Assembly: GCA_030694465.1 (NCBI GenBank)
Contig: JAUXYJ010000105.1
Location: 124,001-188,000, forward strand
Length of the DNA stretch: 64,000 bases
Direction of reading: 5' to 3'
From: Deltaproteobacteria bacterium
GTDB taxonomy: Bacteria; Myxococcota_A; Polyangia; Polyangiales; Ga0077539
The notes under the pieces: generated by a model
Databases searched by the model: none
Seen by the model: the letters and a program-made list of their open reading frames with translations, nothing else
Told to the model about the DNA's origin: nothing
Part shown: positions 17,407-26,012 of the stretch, one piece after another
How positions within the stretch are numbered: position 1 is the first letter of the stretch
How the letters are laid out: every line of letters begins with the position of its first letter
Made by a program: the position numbers and the translations under genes

Positions 17407-18363
17407 ATGAGCATTGCGTTTGTTTTTCCAGGTCAAGGCTCGCAAGAAGTCGGCATGGGCCGCTCGCTCGCGTCCGTCTCTGTGGGCGCGGCGGGCGTGT
17501 TTGCTTCAGCCGATGCGACGTTCGCCACGGACGGACTCTCGATGTCCTCGCTGTGTTTTGAGGGTCCGGCCGACGCGCTGACGCTGACTGAAAACACGCA
17601 GCCTGCGCTTCTCACAGTGAGCATCGCCGCGCTCAAAGCCCTGCAAGAACGCTTGCCTTCGCTCTGCCCGGACTTCGTCGCGGGGCACTCACTCGGCGAA
17701 TACTCTGCCTGCGTCTGTGCAGGCACGCTGGGACTGCAGGACGCCCTGCGTGTGGTGCGATCGCGTGGGCAGGCGATGCAGCACGCCGTCGCGCCAGGCG
17801 TGGGCGCGATGGCCGCGATCATGGGTGTCGATGCTGAGCTGCTAGGTACGCTGTGCGCACGAGCTCAGGCCGAATCGCCTGAGTGGGTTGTGTCCCCGGC
17901 GAACTTTAACGCGCCGGGCCAGATCGTGATCGGAGGACACGCTGCCGCAGTGGAGCGCGTGCGTGTGCTCGTCGAAGAGGCGCGGGGTCGCGCGATTTTG
18001 CTCAAGGTCAGCGCGCCCTTTCATTGCTCGCTGATGGCGCCTGCAGCCGAACGTGTGAGAGAGAGTTTGTCAGCCATTTCTCTCACAGAAGCAGCCATCC
18101 CGATCGTGCACAACGTCGATGCTTGTGCCAACCGGGATCCTGATCGTGTGCGTGAAGCGTTGGTCGCCCAGGTCGCCGGCGCGGTGCTGTGGGAGCAGTC
18201 CGTTCGTGAGCTTGCGCGCCTTGGTGTGAAAACTCTCGTGGAGCTTGGGCCTGGGCGCGTGTTGGCGGGCCTCGCAAAACGAATTGATAAGAGCCTCGTC
18301 GTGCACTCGGTCTCAGACGCTGCGTCTCTCGACGCCTGTGTCAACGCGCTGTCCCTTGCGTAG
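17407..18363 (+). CDS. fabD: Malonyl-CoA:ACP transacylase
   Basis: 318 residues from ATG 17407 with AAAGG nine bases upstream. It transfers malonyl groups from CoA to ACP for fatty-acid elongation in the cytoplasm. N-terminal FVFPGQGSQ, the nucleophile Ser95 in GHSLGEYSA, Arg in VRSRGQAMQ and the catalytic His in SAPFHCSLM are all present. It belongs to the block fabD-fabG-acpP-fabF, with a 118-base gap before fabG. Confidence 0.97.
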   Translation: MSIAFVFPGQGSQEVGMGRSLASVSVGAAGVFASADATFATDGLSMSSLCFEGPADALTLTENTQPALLTVSIAALKALQERLPSLCPDFVAGHSLGEYSACVCAGTLGLQDALRVVRSRGQAMQHAVAPGVGAMAAIMGVDAELLGTLCARAQAESPEWVVSPANFNAPGQIVIGGHAAAVERVRVLVEEARGRAILLKVSAPFHCSLMAPAAERVRESLSAISLTEAAIPIVHNVDACANRDPDRVREALVAQVAGAVLWEQSVRELARLGVKTLVELGPGRVLAGLAKRIDKSLVVHSVSDAASLDACVNALSLA

Positions 18364-18481
18364 CGCCGGCGCGAGAGGGCTCGCAGGTTGTCACTCGATC
18401 GCGTAACGAAGTTCGCGCGGGTGCCACCACGCTCTCGCTTTTCAATGGCGCACGTTCACGTTATCAAGCGAGTCACCTGTC

Positions 18482-19252
18482 ATGAGCAATAGCGCCGAGA
18501 AACCCACTCTCTTTGATCTCACTGGCCGCACCGCGCTGGTCACCGGAGCTTCTCGGGGAATTGGACGAGCCACTGCGATCGCGTTGGCCAGCCGCGGAGC
18601 TCACGTCGCGATTAACTATCAAAGCAACGAGAGCGCCGCACGCGACACGCTCTCAGCCATTGAGCAGCTGGGTGGCACTGGTGAATTGCTCCCGTTTGAT
18701 GTGTCACAGAGCGACGCAGTCACCCGCGCGGTGGATGATTTGGCCTCGCGCAAGGGCCTCCACATTGCCGTAGCCAACGCGGGCGTGACTCGCGATGGGT
18801 TGTTGCTGCGAATGAAAGATGACGATCTTGAGACGGTCCTCGCGGTCAATCTGAAGGGTCCAGCGTATCTCTCGCGCGCGGCAGTGCGAGTCATGATGCG
18901 GCAACGATTTGGCCGGCTGATTTTTATGAGCTCGATCGTGGGCGAGATGGGCAACGCGGGCCAAGCTGCGTACGCGGCAGCCAAGTCTGGCCTGCTCGGT
19001 CTTGCTCGCTCGATTGCGCGTGAGTACGGTGCTCGCAATGTGACGGCAAACGTGGTTTCGCCAGGATTTATCGAGACCGAAATGACCTCAGGGCTTCCTG
19101 AAGAGGTCAAGAAGAAGTACCTTGAAGCCACCCCCGTAGGGCGGCTTGGTCGTCCCGATGAAATCGCTGCGGCGGTCGTGTATCTGGCCTCGAATGAGGC
19201 CTCATTTGTTACCGGTACGGTCCTGCGCGTAAACGGGGGACTTTACCTTTAA
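18482..19252 (+). CDS. fabG: 3-oxoacyl-ACP reductase
   Basis: 256 residues, a classical short-chain dehydrogenase that reduces 3-ketoacyl-ACP with NADPH. TGASRGIG nucleotide-binding loop at residues 21-28, NAG at 99-101, the catalytic Ser in FMSSIVGE (150-151), Tyr164 and Lys168 (YAAAK), and the C-terminal VTGTVLRVNGG. The start ATG 18482 has no clear Shine-Dalgarno; a weak promoter-like pair TTTTCA / TATCAA (18439-18467, 17-base spacer) would give a leader of only a few bases. It sits between fabD and acpP. Confidence 0.96.
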   Translation: MSNSAEKPTLFDLTGRTALVTGASRGIGRATAIALASRGAHVAINYQSNESAARDTLSAIEQLGGTGELLPFDVSQSDAVTRAVDDLASRKGLHIAVANAGVTRDGLLLRMKDDDLETVLAVNLKGPAYLSRAAVRVMMRQRFGRLIFMSSIVGEMGNAGQAAYAAAKSGLLGLARSIAREYGARNVTANVVSPGFIETEMTSGLPEEVKKKYLEATPVGRLGRPDEIAAAVVYLASNEASFVTGTVLRVNGGLYL

Positions 19253-19347
19253 GCGATGCAGCGGTACGCAGGCATCGCCTCGCGCGAGCGAGAATCAACA
19301 AGTCGATGGATTCGATCGACTGATGTAGGGACAGGAGTAAATCGACT

Positions 19348-19584
19348 ATGGATACAGCACAGAAGGTCAAAGAGGTCATCGTGAAGAGCCTCTCGGTCTC
19401 GATGGAAGACGTGAAGCCTGAGGCCTCATTTATTAACGATCTTGGTGCAGACTCGCTGGCCATCGTCGAGTTGGTGCTCGCGTTCGAAGAAGCGTTCGAG
19501 ATCGACATCCCGGACGAAGACACCGAGAAGATTCGCTCAGTCCAAGACGCGGTGGACTACATTCAGACACGAACCGCTCGCTGA
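19348..19584 (+). CDS. acpP: Acyl carrier protein
   Basis: 78 residues, acidic, four-helix ACP. Ser36 in [10 protein letters not shown] is the 4'-phosphopantetheine attachment site; helix II and the [21 protein letters not shown] tail are typical of fatty-acid synthesis ACPs. AGGAG lies 10 bases before the ATG. It is positioned between fabG and fabF, the classic order. Confidence 0.98.
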   Translation: MDTAQKVKEVIVKSLSVSMEDVKPEASFINDLGADSLAIVELVLAFEEAFEIDIPDEDTEKIRSVQDAVDYIQTRTAR

Positions 19585-19736
19585 CGTCTTTGCTCTGCGC
19601 GGTCACTCGCGTCGCAGCTGACTCAGCACGCGATCTTAGGGGCTTGCCGAACATCAGTGTTGGTCTTTGATGGGTTTTCCCAGGCAAAGAGACCTTAGGT
19701 GTGATCGTTTTGTTCTCACAACAGGAGTAGCGCAGC

Positions 19737-20972
19737 ATGCGCCGAGTGGTTGTTACTGGGATCGGGTTGCTCTCTCCCGTCGGAAATTCCATCGATGAGA
19801 GCTGGACTAATCTGATGGAAGGGCGGTCCGGTATCGGGCCTATTACGCTCTTTGATACCGAGCGGTTCGAGAGCAAATTTGCTGGTGAAGTGCGAGGGTT
19901 CGACCCCACGCATTTCATGGAGGCAAAGCGCGTCAAAGAGATGGGTCGCTTCGCGCAGCTCGCGATCGGCGCTGGCGTCCTCGCGTGGAATGACTCGGGT
20001 CTTGGGACGCTGTCCGACGCCGAACGTGATCGCGTAGGCTGCATCATTGGCGTGGGCCTCGGGGGCATCGATTTCATCGAGACCAACACGAAGAATCTCC
20101 TCGAAAAAGGCCCACATCGCGTCTCGCCTTATTTCATCCCTGGCACGATCGCGAACATGGCCGCGGGCCAACTTGCCATTCGGCTGGGTCTCCGTGGTCC
20201 CAATTTTTGTACGACCAGCGCGTGCTCGTCCGGGGCCCACGCGATCGGCGAGTCGATGCACACGATCCTCCGAGGAGACGCAGACGTGGTCGTCGCGGGC
20301 GGCGCCGAAGCCGCTGTCACCATGCTTGGGATTTCTGGTTTCAACGCACTCAAGGCCCTCTCCAGGCGCAACGATGACCCAAAGGCTGCGAGCCGCCCCT
20401 GGGACAAGAAGCGCGACGGATTCGTGATGGGCGAGGGCTCCGCGGTTCTCGTACTCGAAGAGTTTGAGCGCGCGCGAGCACGTGGTGCGCGGATCTACGC
20501 TGAGCTCGTTGGCTACGGTGCAAGCGACGACGCGTTTCACATCACAAACCCGCCGCAAGCGAGCGAGGGCGCCCAACGCGCCATGCACGCAGCGCTCAAG
20601 AACGCGCGTCTTTCGGCAGACCAAATCGGATACGTGAACGCCCACGCCACAAGCACCCCAGCGGGAGATGTCCAAGAGGCACTTGGTATTCGACGCGTGT
20701 TCGGTGCCCACGCGGACAAGCTCATGGTGAGCTCCACCAAATCCATGACGGGGCATCTCTTGGGTGCAGCTGGGAGCCTCGAGGCCGCAATCGTGAGCCT
20801 CGCGCTTCACCGCGGTGAGGTCCCTCCGACGATCAATCTTGACGAACCCGACGAGGGCTGCGACCTCGATTTTGTTCCGCACATCGGCCGCAGCGTGGCG
20901 CTCGACTACACCATGACCAACGCCTTCGGCTTTGGTGGCGTAAACACTTCACTGATTTTCAAAAAGATCTGA
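19737..20972 (+). CDS. fabF: 3-oxoacyl-ACP synthase II
   Basis: 411 residues. It condenses malonyl-ACP with acyl-ACP during elongation. Catalytic Cys163 in TTSACSSGAHAI, His303 in NAHATSTP, Lys335 and His340 in TKSMTGHLLGAAG, and the C-terminal NAFGFGGVN loop identify KAS II. AGGAG lies eight bases before the start. rpiB follows after eight bases. Confidence 0.98.
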   Translation: MRRVVVTGIGLLSPVGNSIDESWTNLMEGRSGIGPITLFDTERFESKFAGEVRGFDPTHFMEAKRVKEMGRFAQLAIGAGVLAWNDSGLGTLSDAERDRVGCIIGVGLGGIDFIETNTKNLLEKGPHRVSPYFIPGTIANMAAGQLAIRLGLRGPNFCTTSACSSGAHAIGESMHTILRGDADVVVAGGAEAAVTMLGISGFNALKALSRRNDDPKAASRPWDKKRDGFVMGEGSAVLVLEEFERARARGARIYAELVGYGASDDAFHITNPPQASEGAQRAMHAALKNARLSADQIGYVNAHATSTPAGDVQEALGIRRVFGAHADKLMVSSTKSMTGHLLGAAGSLEAAIVSLALHRGEVPPTINLDEPDEGCDLDFVPHIGRSVALDYTMTNAFGFGGVNTSLIFKKI

Positions 20973-20980
20973 GTTCATCC

Positions 20981-21412
20981 ATGGGGATCTGGTCAGTTGC
21001 CTGCGATCACGCTGGTTTTTCGCTAAAACCAACCGTACTTCAGACGCTCGAAGCGCTGGGTCACACCGTCTTGGATCTGGGCACGCACAGCCTCGCAAGT
21101 GTCGACTATCCAGATTTTGCCCACGCACTCGCCGCGTCCATCACAACCAAACGCGCTGAGTTTGGCGTGCTCATTTGTGGCTCTGGGATTGGCATCAGCA
21201 TCGCGGCCAATCGCCACGAAGGCGTCCGCGCTGCCCTGTGCGGAGAACCCCTGAGCGCAGCGCTCGCACGCCAACACAACGACGCCAACGTGGTCTGTAT
21301 GGGCGCTCGATTGACGGGACCTGGGATGGCCGAGGCGATCGTACGTGCCTTCTCTGCAACGAGCTTCGAGGGCGGGCGTCATCAGCTTCGAGTCGCGAAA
21401 ATCGAGCGCTGA
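20981..21412 (+). CDS. rpiB: Ribose-5-phosphate isomerase B
   Basis: 143 residues. It interconverts ribose-5-phosphate and ribulose-5-phosphate in the pentose phosphate pathway. Asp9-His10 (ACDHAG), the catalytic Cys66 and anion loop in LICGSGIGISIAANR, and NDANVVCMGAR are the RpiB hallmarks. It is eight bases downstream of fabF and is probably co-transcribed. A GC-rich hairpin (arms 21430-21435 and 21439-21444) lies after its stop without a T-tract. Confidence 0.96.
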   Translation: MGIWSVACDHAGFSLKPTVLQTLEALGHTVLDLGTHSLASVDYPDFAHALAASITTKRAEFGVLICGSGIGISIAANRHEGVRAALCGEPLSAALARQHNDANVVCMGARLTGPGMAEAIVRAFSATSFEGGRHQLRVAKIER

Positions 21413-21436
21413 CGAGACGGTCTGATTCTGCGGCTA

Positions 21437-23050
21437 TCAGCCGCGCTCGACCGGGCCGTCATAGCCCTGCAGCTCGCGCTTGAGGATCTTGCCCGTGGGG
21501 TTGGACGGCAGCTGCCCCACAAAGACCCACTCGCGCGGCACCTTGGCTCGCGAGAGCCTCTCTCTGGCAAACTGCGCAAGCTCGTGCGCGCTCACATCAA
21601 CGCCGTCGCGCAAGACAACAAACGCTCTGAGGCGCTCACCCCACTCCGCATCCGGAACGCCCACAACCGCCACCTGAGAGACCGACGCGTGAGCGGCGAT
21701 CAGCTCCTCGACTTCGACGGGATAGATGTTGACGCCGCCCGAGATCACCATGTCGCGCTTGCGCCCAACGATGTGAAAGAGCCCATGTGCGTCTTGCATC
21801 GCGAGATCTCCCACCGAAAAGTAGCCGTCGCGCATGCTTGATCGCGTCGCCGAGTCGTCGGAGTGATAGCCCGCGACGAGCATCGAGTTCTTGGCGTAGA
21901 GCTCGCCCACTTCGCCACGCGAGACCTCTTTGCCCCGCTCGTCCAAGAGCCTAATGCTAGTGCCTTGAAGCGAATGTCCAATTGTTCCAGGGGCTTGCGC
22001 TAACTCTGCGGGCGTCGCGAGGGTCACCAACCCCGTCTCTGTTGCGCCGTAAAAGTTGTAGAGCACGGGCCCCAGACGCTTCATGGTCTGAATCGCCAAG
22101 GGCCCCGTGAGCTGAGCGCCGCCACAGAACAACGCGCGCAGCGAGCGCGTATTGGCCTTCGCAAACGTCTCGTCATCGAGACTCATCAAGCGGTGCAGAA
22201 GCGTCGGGACCAACGCGGTCGTGGTGATCTGCTCGCGCTCCACGATCTGCAAAAAGCGCAGCGGATCGAACTCTCGCTCGATCACGACCGTGCCTCCGAG
22301 CATCAACGCCATCCCCGCAAACCCCAACCCTGTCGAGTGATACATCGGACACACAACCAAGTGCCGATCGTCGACCCTCATGGGCGTGTCGTGAATGAAC
22401 GAAAAGAAGCCCTCGATCTGCCCGGTCGCGAACCGTCGCACTGCCCCCTTGGGTTTGCCGGTGGTGCCCGAGTTGTAGATAACGACCGCACCTTCGCGCG
22501 CGTCGTTTGTGCGCTTGCGTGGCTCGCGCAATACTGAGTCGAGCGTCATGAAGCCTTCGACTTCGCCGTTGACAGAGAACGCGCGAGAGAGCGGAATTTT
22601 CGCTCCCACGCACGCATCGCGAACGACCGTCGCAAGCTCTGCTTCGAAGAAAACCGCGCTCGCGCCGGAGTGTGTCAACAGGTACTCAAGCTCGGCGGCC
22701 GTCGATCGCCACGAGGCAGAGACCGCGCTCCCACCAAGTCGTGACATCGCAGCGCCAAGGACAAAGACATCAGGGCTGTTCTTTAGAATTCCAAGGACAG
22801 AATCGCGTTGTCGCAATCCCAACGCCTCTAGGCCAGCGCTCAGCCGATCAATTCTTCGATCCACATCGCCATACGACCAAGCACGCTCGTCAAACCGAAA
22901 CGCCACCCGATCGGGAGCATTTTTGCCGTGAATTCTAAAAATGGCAGAGGGACCGCTCCCCCCCCGCGACAGACACCGTGCCGTACTCACCACGCCCCGC
23001 GGACGGATGATGGCAGTGAGCCCCGTCTGCTTCAAAACCCGGGCAAACAT
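21437..23050 (-). CDS. AMP-dependent acyl-CoA synthetase/ligase family protein
   Basis: 537 residues from ATG 23050 with GAGAG five bases upstream; the upstream extension of the frame overlaps the divergent gene and is rejected. ANL-superfamily adenylate-forming enzyme: P-loop IYNSGTTGKPKG at 191-202, YGATETG, the hinge/adenine region with YFSVGDLA and GRKRDMVISGGVNIYP, and the catalytic Lys in NPTGKILKREL near the C-terminus. It probably activates a fatty or other carboxylic acid as an adenylate and then a CoA thioester. The N-terminus resembles acyl-CoA synthetases acting at membranes. It is divergent (61-base spacer) from the SRPBCC-like exported protein; the substrate is unknown. Confidence 0.92.
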   Translation of the reverse strand: MFARVLKQTGLTAIIRPRGVVSTARCLSRGGSGPSAIFRIHGKNAPDRVAFRFDERAWSYGDVDRRIDRLSAGLEALGLRQRDSVLGILKNSPDVFVLGAAMSRLGGSAVSASWRSTAAELEYLLTHSGASAVFFEAELATVVRDACVGAKIPLSRAFSVNGEVEGFMTLDSVLREPRKRTNDAREGAVVIYNSGTTGKPKGAVRRFATGQIEGFFSFIHDTPMRVDDRHLVVCPMYHSTGLGFAGMALMLGGTVVIEREFDPLRFLQIVEREQITTTALVPTLLHRLMSLDDETFAKANTRSLRALFCGGAQLTGPLAIQTMKRLGPVLYNFYGATETGLVTLATPAELAQAPGTIGHSLQGTSIRLLDERGKEVSRGEVGELYAKNSMLVAGYHSDDSATRSSMRDGYFSVGDLAMQDAHGLFHIVGRKRDMVISGGVNIYPVEVEELIAAHASVSQVAVVGVPDAEWGERLRAFVVLRDGVDVSAHELAQFARERLSRAKVPREWVFVGQLPSNPTGKILKRELQGYDGPVERG

Positions 23051-23111
23051 GGTGACTCTCTTCGAAACTTGGCCGACGCGATCAGACAGCATAGGAGTAA
23101 TGAGGTTCTCA

Positions 23112-24383
23112 ATGCTTGAGTACTTAAAGGTCAAGGTTTCCCGGCGACGATTGCTCGCAAGCGCCGCTCTTTCGCCTCTGGCGAGCTCCTCGGTCGCGCA
23201 AGGACAACAGGTCGCAGCCCCCTCCGCGGCACTCCAGCCCCTCGACCCCGCTGTTCGCGCAGCCCTGCAATCGCACGCACGCGGTGGCGCCGTAGTCCTT
23301 TGGCCCGATCTTGACGCCGGAGCCAACGGGACCTGCACCGTGCTCACTCATGTCCCGGCACCGATCGCGCAAGTGAGAGCGATCATCGCGTCGCCCGAAC
23401 ACTATCCCGAGTTCATTGGGATCGTGCGCGACGTCCGCGTGGACAGCCGTCGCGGCCCGTTCACCGGCTTTCAGTTCAGGGCCTCCGCAGGCATCTTCGA
23501 TATCCGTACGCTCGCTTCGCTGCGCTCCGTTGGCGCTAGGCGTGTGGACATTGCCATTGTCCAGTCGGATCTGGGCCCAGGCGCCATGCGTTGGGATCTC
23601 TACGAAGACCAGGGAGGCACGCTCGTGTCGTGCACCTCGCGTGGCGACCCGTCGCAAGGGCATTGGTTGCTCCGTCAGATCGCCGGTCGCGCACGCAGTT
23701 CAATCACGATCATGACGGGCGCCGTGGCCATCTTGTTTTCTCTCGCGCTCGTTCGACGCGCTTCAGCGAGAGGTGTCGTGTCCCCGATTCCTGCGGTCCC
23801 TGTACAGGCGCTCGCGGATCTGCAAACACATGTGCCCGTGGGTGGTGCGCTTGCGTCGGTGCGCCTAAACGCCCGTGGAGAAATCACAGACGTTGGCGCG
23901 CTGCTGGTCACCACCGGGACGGTGGATCAGGCCGCCGGATGGCTCAACGAACCGCTACGATACGGTCAGGTATTTCGCTCGTTTCGCAACGTGCAGATCG
24001 TCAGCCAAGACCCGCGAGGCACGCAGTTTTCCGCTTCGATCGAGACCGTCATGGGCCGCACGAGCGGGACGCGATTGCTGACGACGCGTCGAGAAAACGG
24101 GACGTATCACGCGCGCTGGGAAGGGACCGCTGGCGACGAGCTTCAGCACCACCTTGAATGGCGTGTCTCTGCCGTCGATCCTCAGCGCGTAGCAATCGCT
24201 GCCTTCGTCGGCGACGAAGTCAATCGCATCGGGTTTCCTCTCCGCGGTACCCTTGAGCGCGAGCTTGGTCTCCGCGCTGGCCTCTCCGTCGGCCTCGCGA
24301 TCATCTGGGCCCGCGCGCTCGTCAACCGCCTCGCGCGGGACCGAGAAACACCCGCAGTCGTGGGCATCCGACCTGCTGCATAG
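23112..24383 (+). CDS. Exported SRPBCC-like (lipid/aromatic-binding fold) protein
   Basis: 423 residues from ATG 23112, which has TGAGG six bases upstream; ATG 23100 also follows AGGAG but at only two bases. The N-terminus has a twin-arginine-like SRRRLLASAA and a signal peptide ending near VAQGQQ. Two related regions of about 150 residues follow, each with a START/polyketide-cyclase-like pattern (LTHVPAPIAQVRAIIASPEHYPEFIGIVRDVRV), and one hydrophobic segment between them. Such folds bind lipids or hydrophobic ligands. Divergence from an acyl-CoA synthetase hints at shared lipid metabolism; this is inference. Confidence 0.78.
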   Translation: MLEYLKVKVSRRRLLASAALSPLASSSVAQGQQVAAPSAALQPLDPAVRAALQSHARGGAVVLWPDLDAGANGTCTVLTHVPAPIAQVRAIIASPEHYPEFIGIVRDVRVDSRRGPFTGFQFRASAGIFDIRTLASLRSVGARRVDIAIVQSDLGPGAMRWDLYEDQGGTLVSCTSRGDPSQGHWLLRQIAGRARSSITIMTGAVAILFSLALVRRASARGVVSPIPAVPVQALADLQTHVPVGGALASVRLNARGEITDVGALLVTTGTVDQAAGWLNEPLRYGQVFRSFRNVQIVSQDPRGTQFSASIETVMGRTSGTRLLTTRRENGTYHARWEGTAGDELQHHLEWRVSAVDPQRVAIAAFVGDEVNRIGFPLRGTLERELGLRAGLSVGLAIIWARALVNRLARDRETPAVVGIRPAA

Positions 24384-24494
24384 ATCGCAAGTTACGTCGG
24401 ACTCGCTGGGGATTTACGTGTCGACGTTGTCGGGGTGAGGGCGACCTGTAGGGTCGATTAAATCGCAATTTCCCGATGCAATCGAAGTCGATGA

Positions 24495-24524
24495 TTGACG
24501 ATCCGCGGTAACTATTTCTAAGAT
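24495..24524 (+). promoter_or_regulatory. Sigma-70-type promoter for the 44-residue membrane peptide
   Basis: TTGACG at 24495-24500, 18-base spacer, TAAGAT at 24519-24524. The predicted start near 24531 gives a 43-base leader carrying AGGAG. It lies between the SRPBCC-like gene and the small ORF. Confidence 0.55.
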
Positions 24525-24573
24525 CACTGAGTTCGTTCGCGCTGTGCGAACAGCGATAGGAGTGATTGATCCC

Positions 24574-24708
24574 ATGACCCCGAACGTGAAGAAAATGCTC
24601 ATTGGTGGCGGTGTACTCATCATCGTTGCCGCAGTTCTGAATTTCGTCGTCTTCGCCGAGAAGACAACCCCTCAGACCAACCGCGGCGCCCCCGGCGCAG
24701 CTCCCTAA
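24574..24708 (+). CDS. 44-residue single-pass membrane peptide
   Basis: Begins MTPNVKKMLIGGGVLIIVAA and then NFVVF, followed by a polar Gly/Ala/Pro tail ending GAPGAAP. A short basic N-terminus, one uninterrupted hydrophobic helix (about residues 9-27) and a Pro/Ala-rich tail make a plausible bacterial micro-membrane protein. AGGAG lies 11 bases before the ATG and a good promoter (24495-24524) lies further upstream, which argues that it is expressed on its own. Too short for homology judgement by eye; function unknown. Confidence 0.6.
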   Translation: MTPNVKKMLIGGGVLIIVAAVLNFVVFAEKTTPQTNRGAPGAAP

Positions 24709-24938
24709 CTTCGTCCGCGCGATTGCACCCGCAGCTGGACCAACCAAGTGGGGATCGCTTCTGTCTCATCGTGGCCATCGCGGGGGATTGGGTGCTGGCC
24801 AACACCGTGCCAAATTGTGTCCAACGGCTCTCGAGACCGTAGCGCTCCCTTGTGTCCGGTCGTTGGCGGGCCAGTTTGCTGTCTATTGCAGTTCTCTGCT
24901 CCCATCTGCGACTGATAGGGCATAGACTCCCTGCCGAC

Positions 24939-26012
24939 ATGAAGATCGTTTGGGCGAGCACACTAGGGGCTAGCGTCATCGCGTTTGCCGAGTTTTCAAT
25001 GGCGCAAACCGCGGCCCCCGTCGCTGCCTCAGCTGCCCCGGATGCATGTGCAACCGAGCAGCCCGAAGCCACAAGCGCTGCCAACTCAGTACAGACCTCG
25101 CAGAGATACCTCCGCTGCGCCGTCGACCGATTTCGTGAGCGTGATTATCGGCTCGCGATCCGATACTTCGAGCTGGCAAATAGCGCCGCGCCCTCTGCAG
25201 ACTTTCAGTTCAATATCGCGAGAGCGCACGAGCTGCTGAGCGAGTACGAACCCGCAGCAGACCACTACGAGAGATATCTTCGAGACAAGCTCGACGCGCC
25301 TGATCGCGCAGACGTCCAGCGCCGGATTGTAGAGCTGCGCGACCTCGCACGCCGCCGTCGAGAGGCAGAACGTCGACAAGATCCACGTGCCTTTGTCCAG
25401 TTCGAAGTCGATCCTCGTGGCGCAGAGATTTTGGTCGAAGGGCGCTCGATTGGGCGCTCGCCGATCGCGCGTCCGCTAGAGTTGCCAGTCGGCACCCATA
25501 CGGTGACCGCGCAACTCGATGGCTACCGGCTTTGGCAGGGTATCGTCCGACCACGACAGAGCGACACAGTCATCGCGACCATTCGTCTCGAAGACGAAAC
25601 GCGCTTCCGCACCATCGCCGCCCCTCACATTGCGAGCTACGTGATCGGAGGCGTTGGCGTGGCCTCACTGGTCGGCGCCATCGTTGCTGCAGTTGCCATC
25701 CCAGGGGGAGTCTGCTTTGGACCTCGCAATGCTTCTTGCACTGGGGTTGGCGGAGACCGAATTGAGCTGGCCAACAACGCTCACCAAGTCTGGCCTAGCG
25801 ACGGTGCCAGCCTTCGCAGCACGCTGTCCGGAGCCCTCGTGGGTGTCGGCGTCGCAGCCCTAAGTGGAGCCGCCATTGCGTGGTTCATTGAAGCCGCTGC
25901 CGGGCGCACCGAGCGAGTCCCACCGCGTGTCCGCGAGACCACACCCCAAGTCGCGCTCGCGACGGACAGCGCCACCCCCCATCCGCCCGCTGCACCAACG
26001 TCTCAGCCCTAG
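24939..26012 (+). CDS. TPR-PEGA domain protein with two membrane segments
   Basis: 357 residues from ATG 24939. Signal peptide ending near SMAQT, then tetratricopeptide repeats (about 60-140: RYLRCAVDRFRERDYRLAIR, FNIARAHELLSEYEPAADHYERYL), a basic coiled stretch and a PEGA domain (FEVDPRGAEILVEGRSIGRSPI, then VGTHTVTAQLDGYRLW), followed by two hydrophobic segments near the C-terminus. PEGA domains are surface or S-layer-associated beta folds, and TPR-PEGA proteins are frequent in Myxococcota. The C-terminus overlaps the histone-deacetylase-like gene tail-to-tail by four bases. Confidence 0.85.
   Translation: MKIVWASTLGASVIAFAEFSMAQTAAPVAASAAPDACATEQPEATSAANSVQTSQRYLRCAVDRFRERDYRLAIRYFELANSAAPSADFQFNIARAHELLSEYEPAADHYERYLRDKLDAPDRADVQRRIVELRDLARRRREAERRQDPRAFVQFEVDPRGAEILVEGRSIGRSPIARPLELPVGTHTVTAQLDGYRLWQGIVRPRQSDTVIATIRLEDETRFRTIAAPHIASYVIGGVGVASLVGAIVAAVAIPGGVCFGPRNASCTGVGGDRIELANNAHQVWPSDGASLRSTLSGALVGVGVAALSGAAIAWFIEAAAGRTERVPPRVRETTPQVALATDSATPHPPAAPTSQP

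Noticed and set aside
19716-20882. 388-codon minus-strand ORF opposite fabF
   Set aside because: Antisense shadow; fabF has complete catalytic residues on the plus strand.
21430-21444. Hairpin GCGGCT-ATC-AGCCGC as a bidirectional terminator
   Set aside because: It overlaps the stop of the AMP-ligase gene, with no T-tract on either side.
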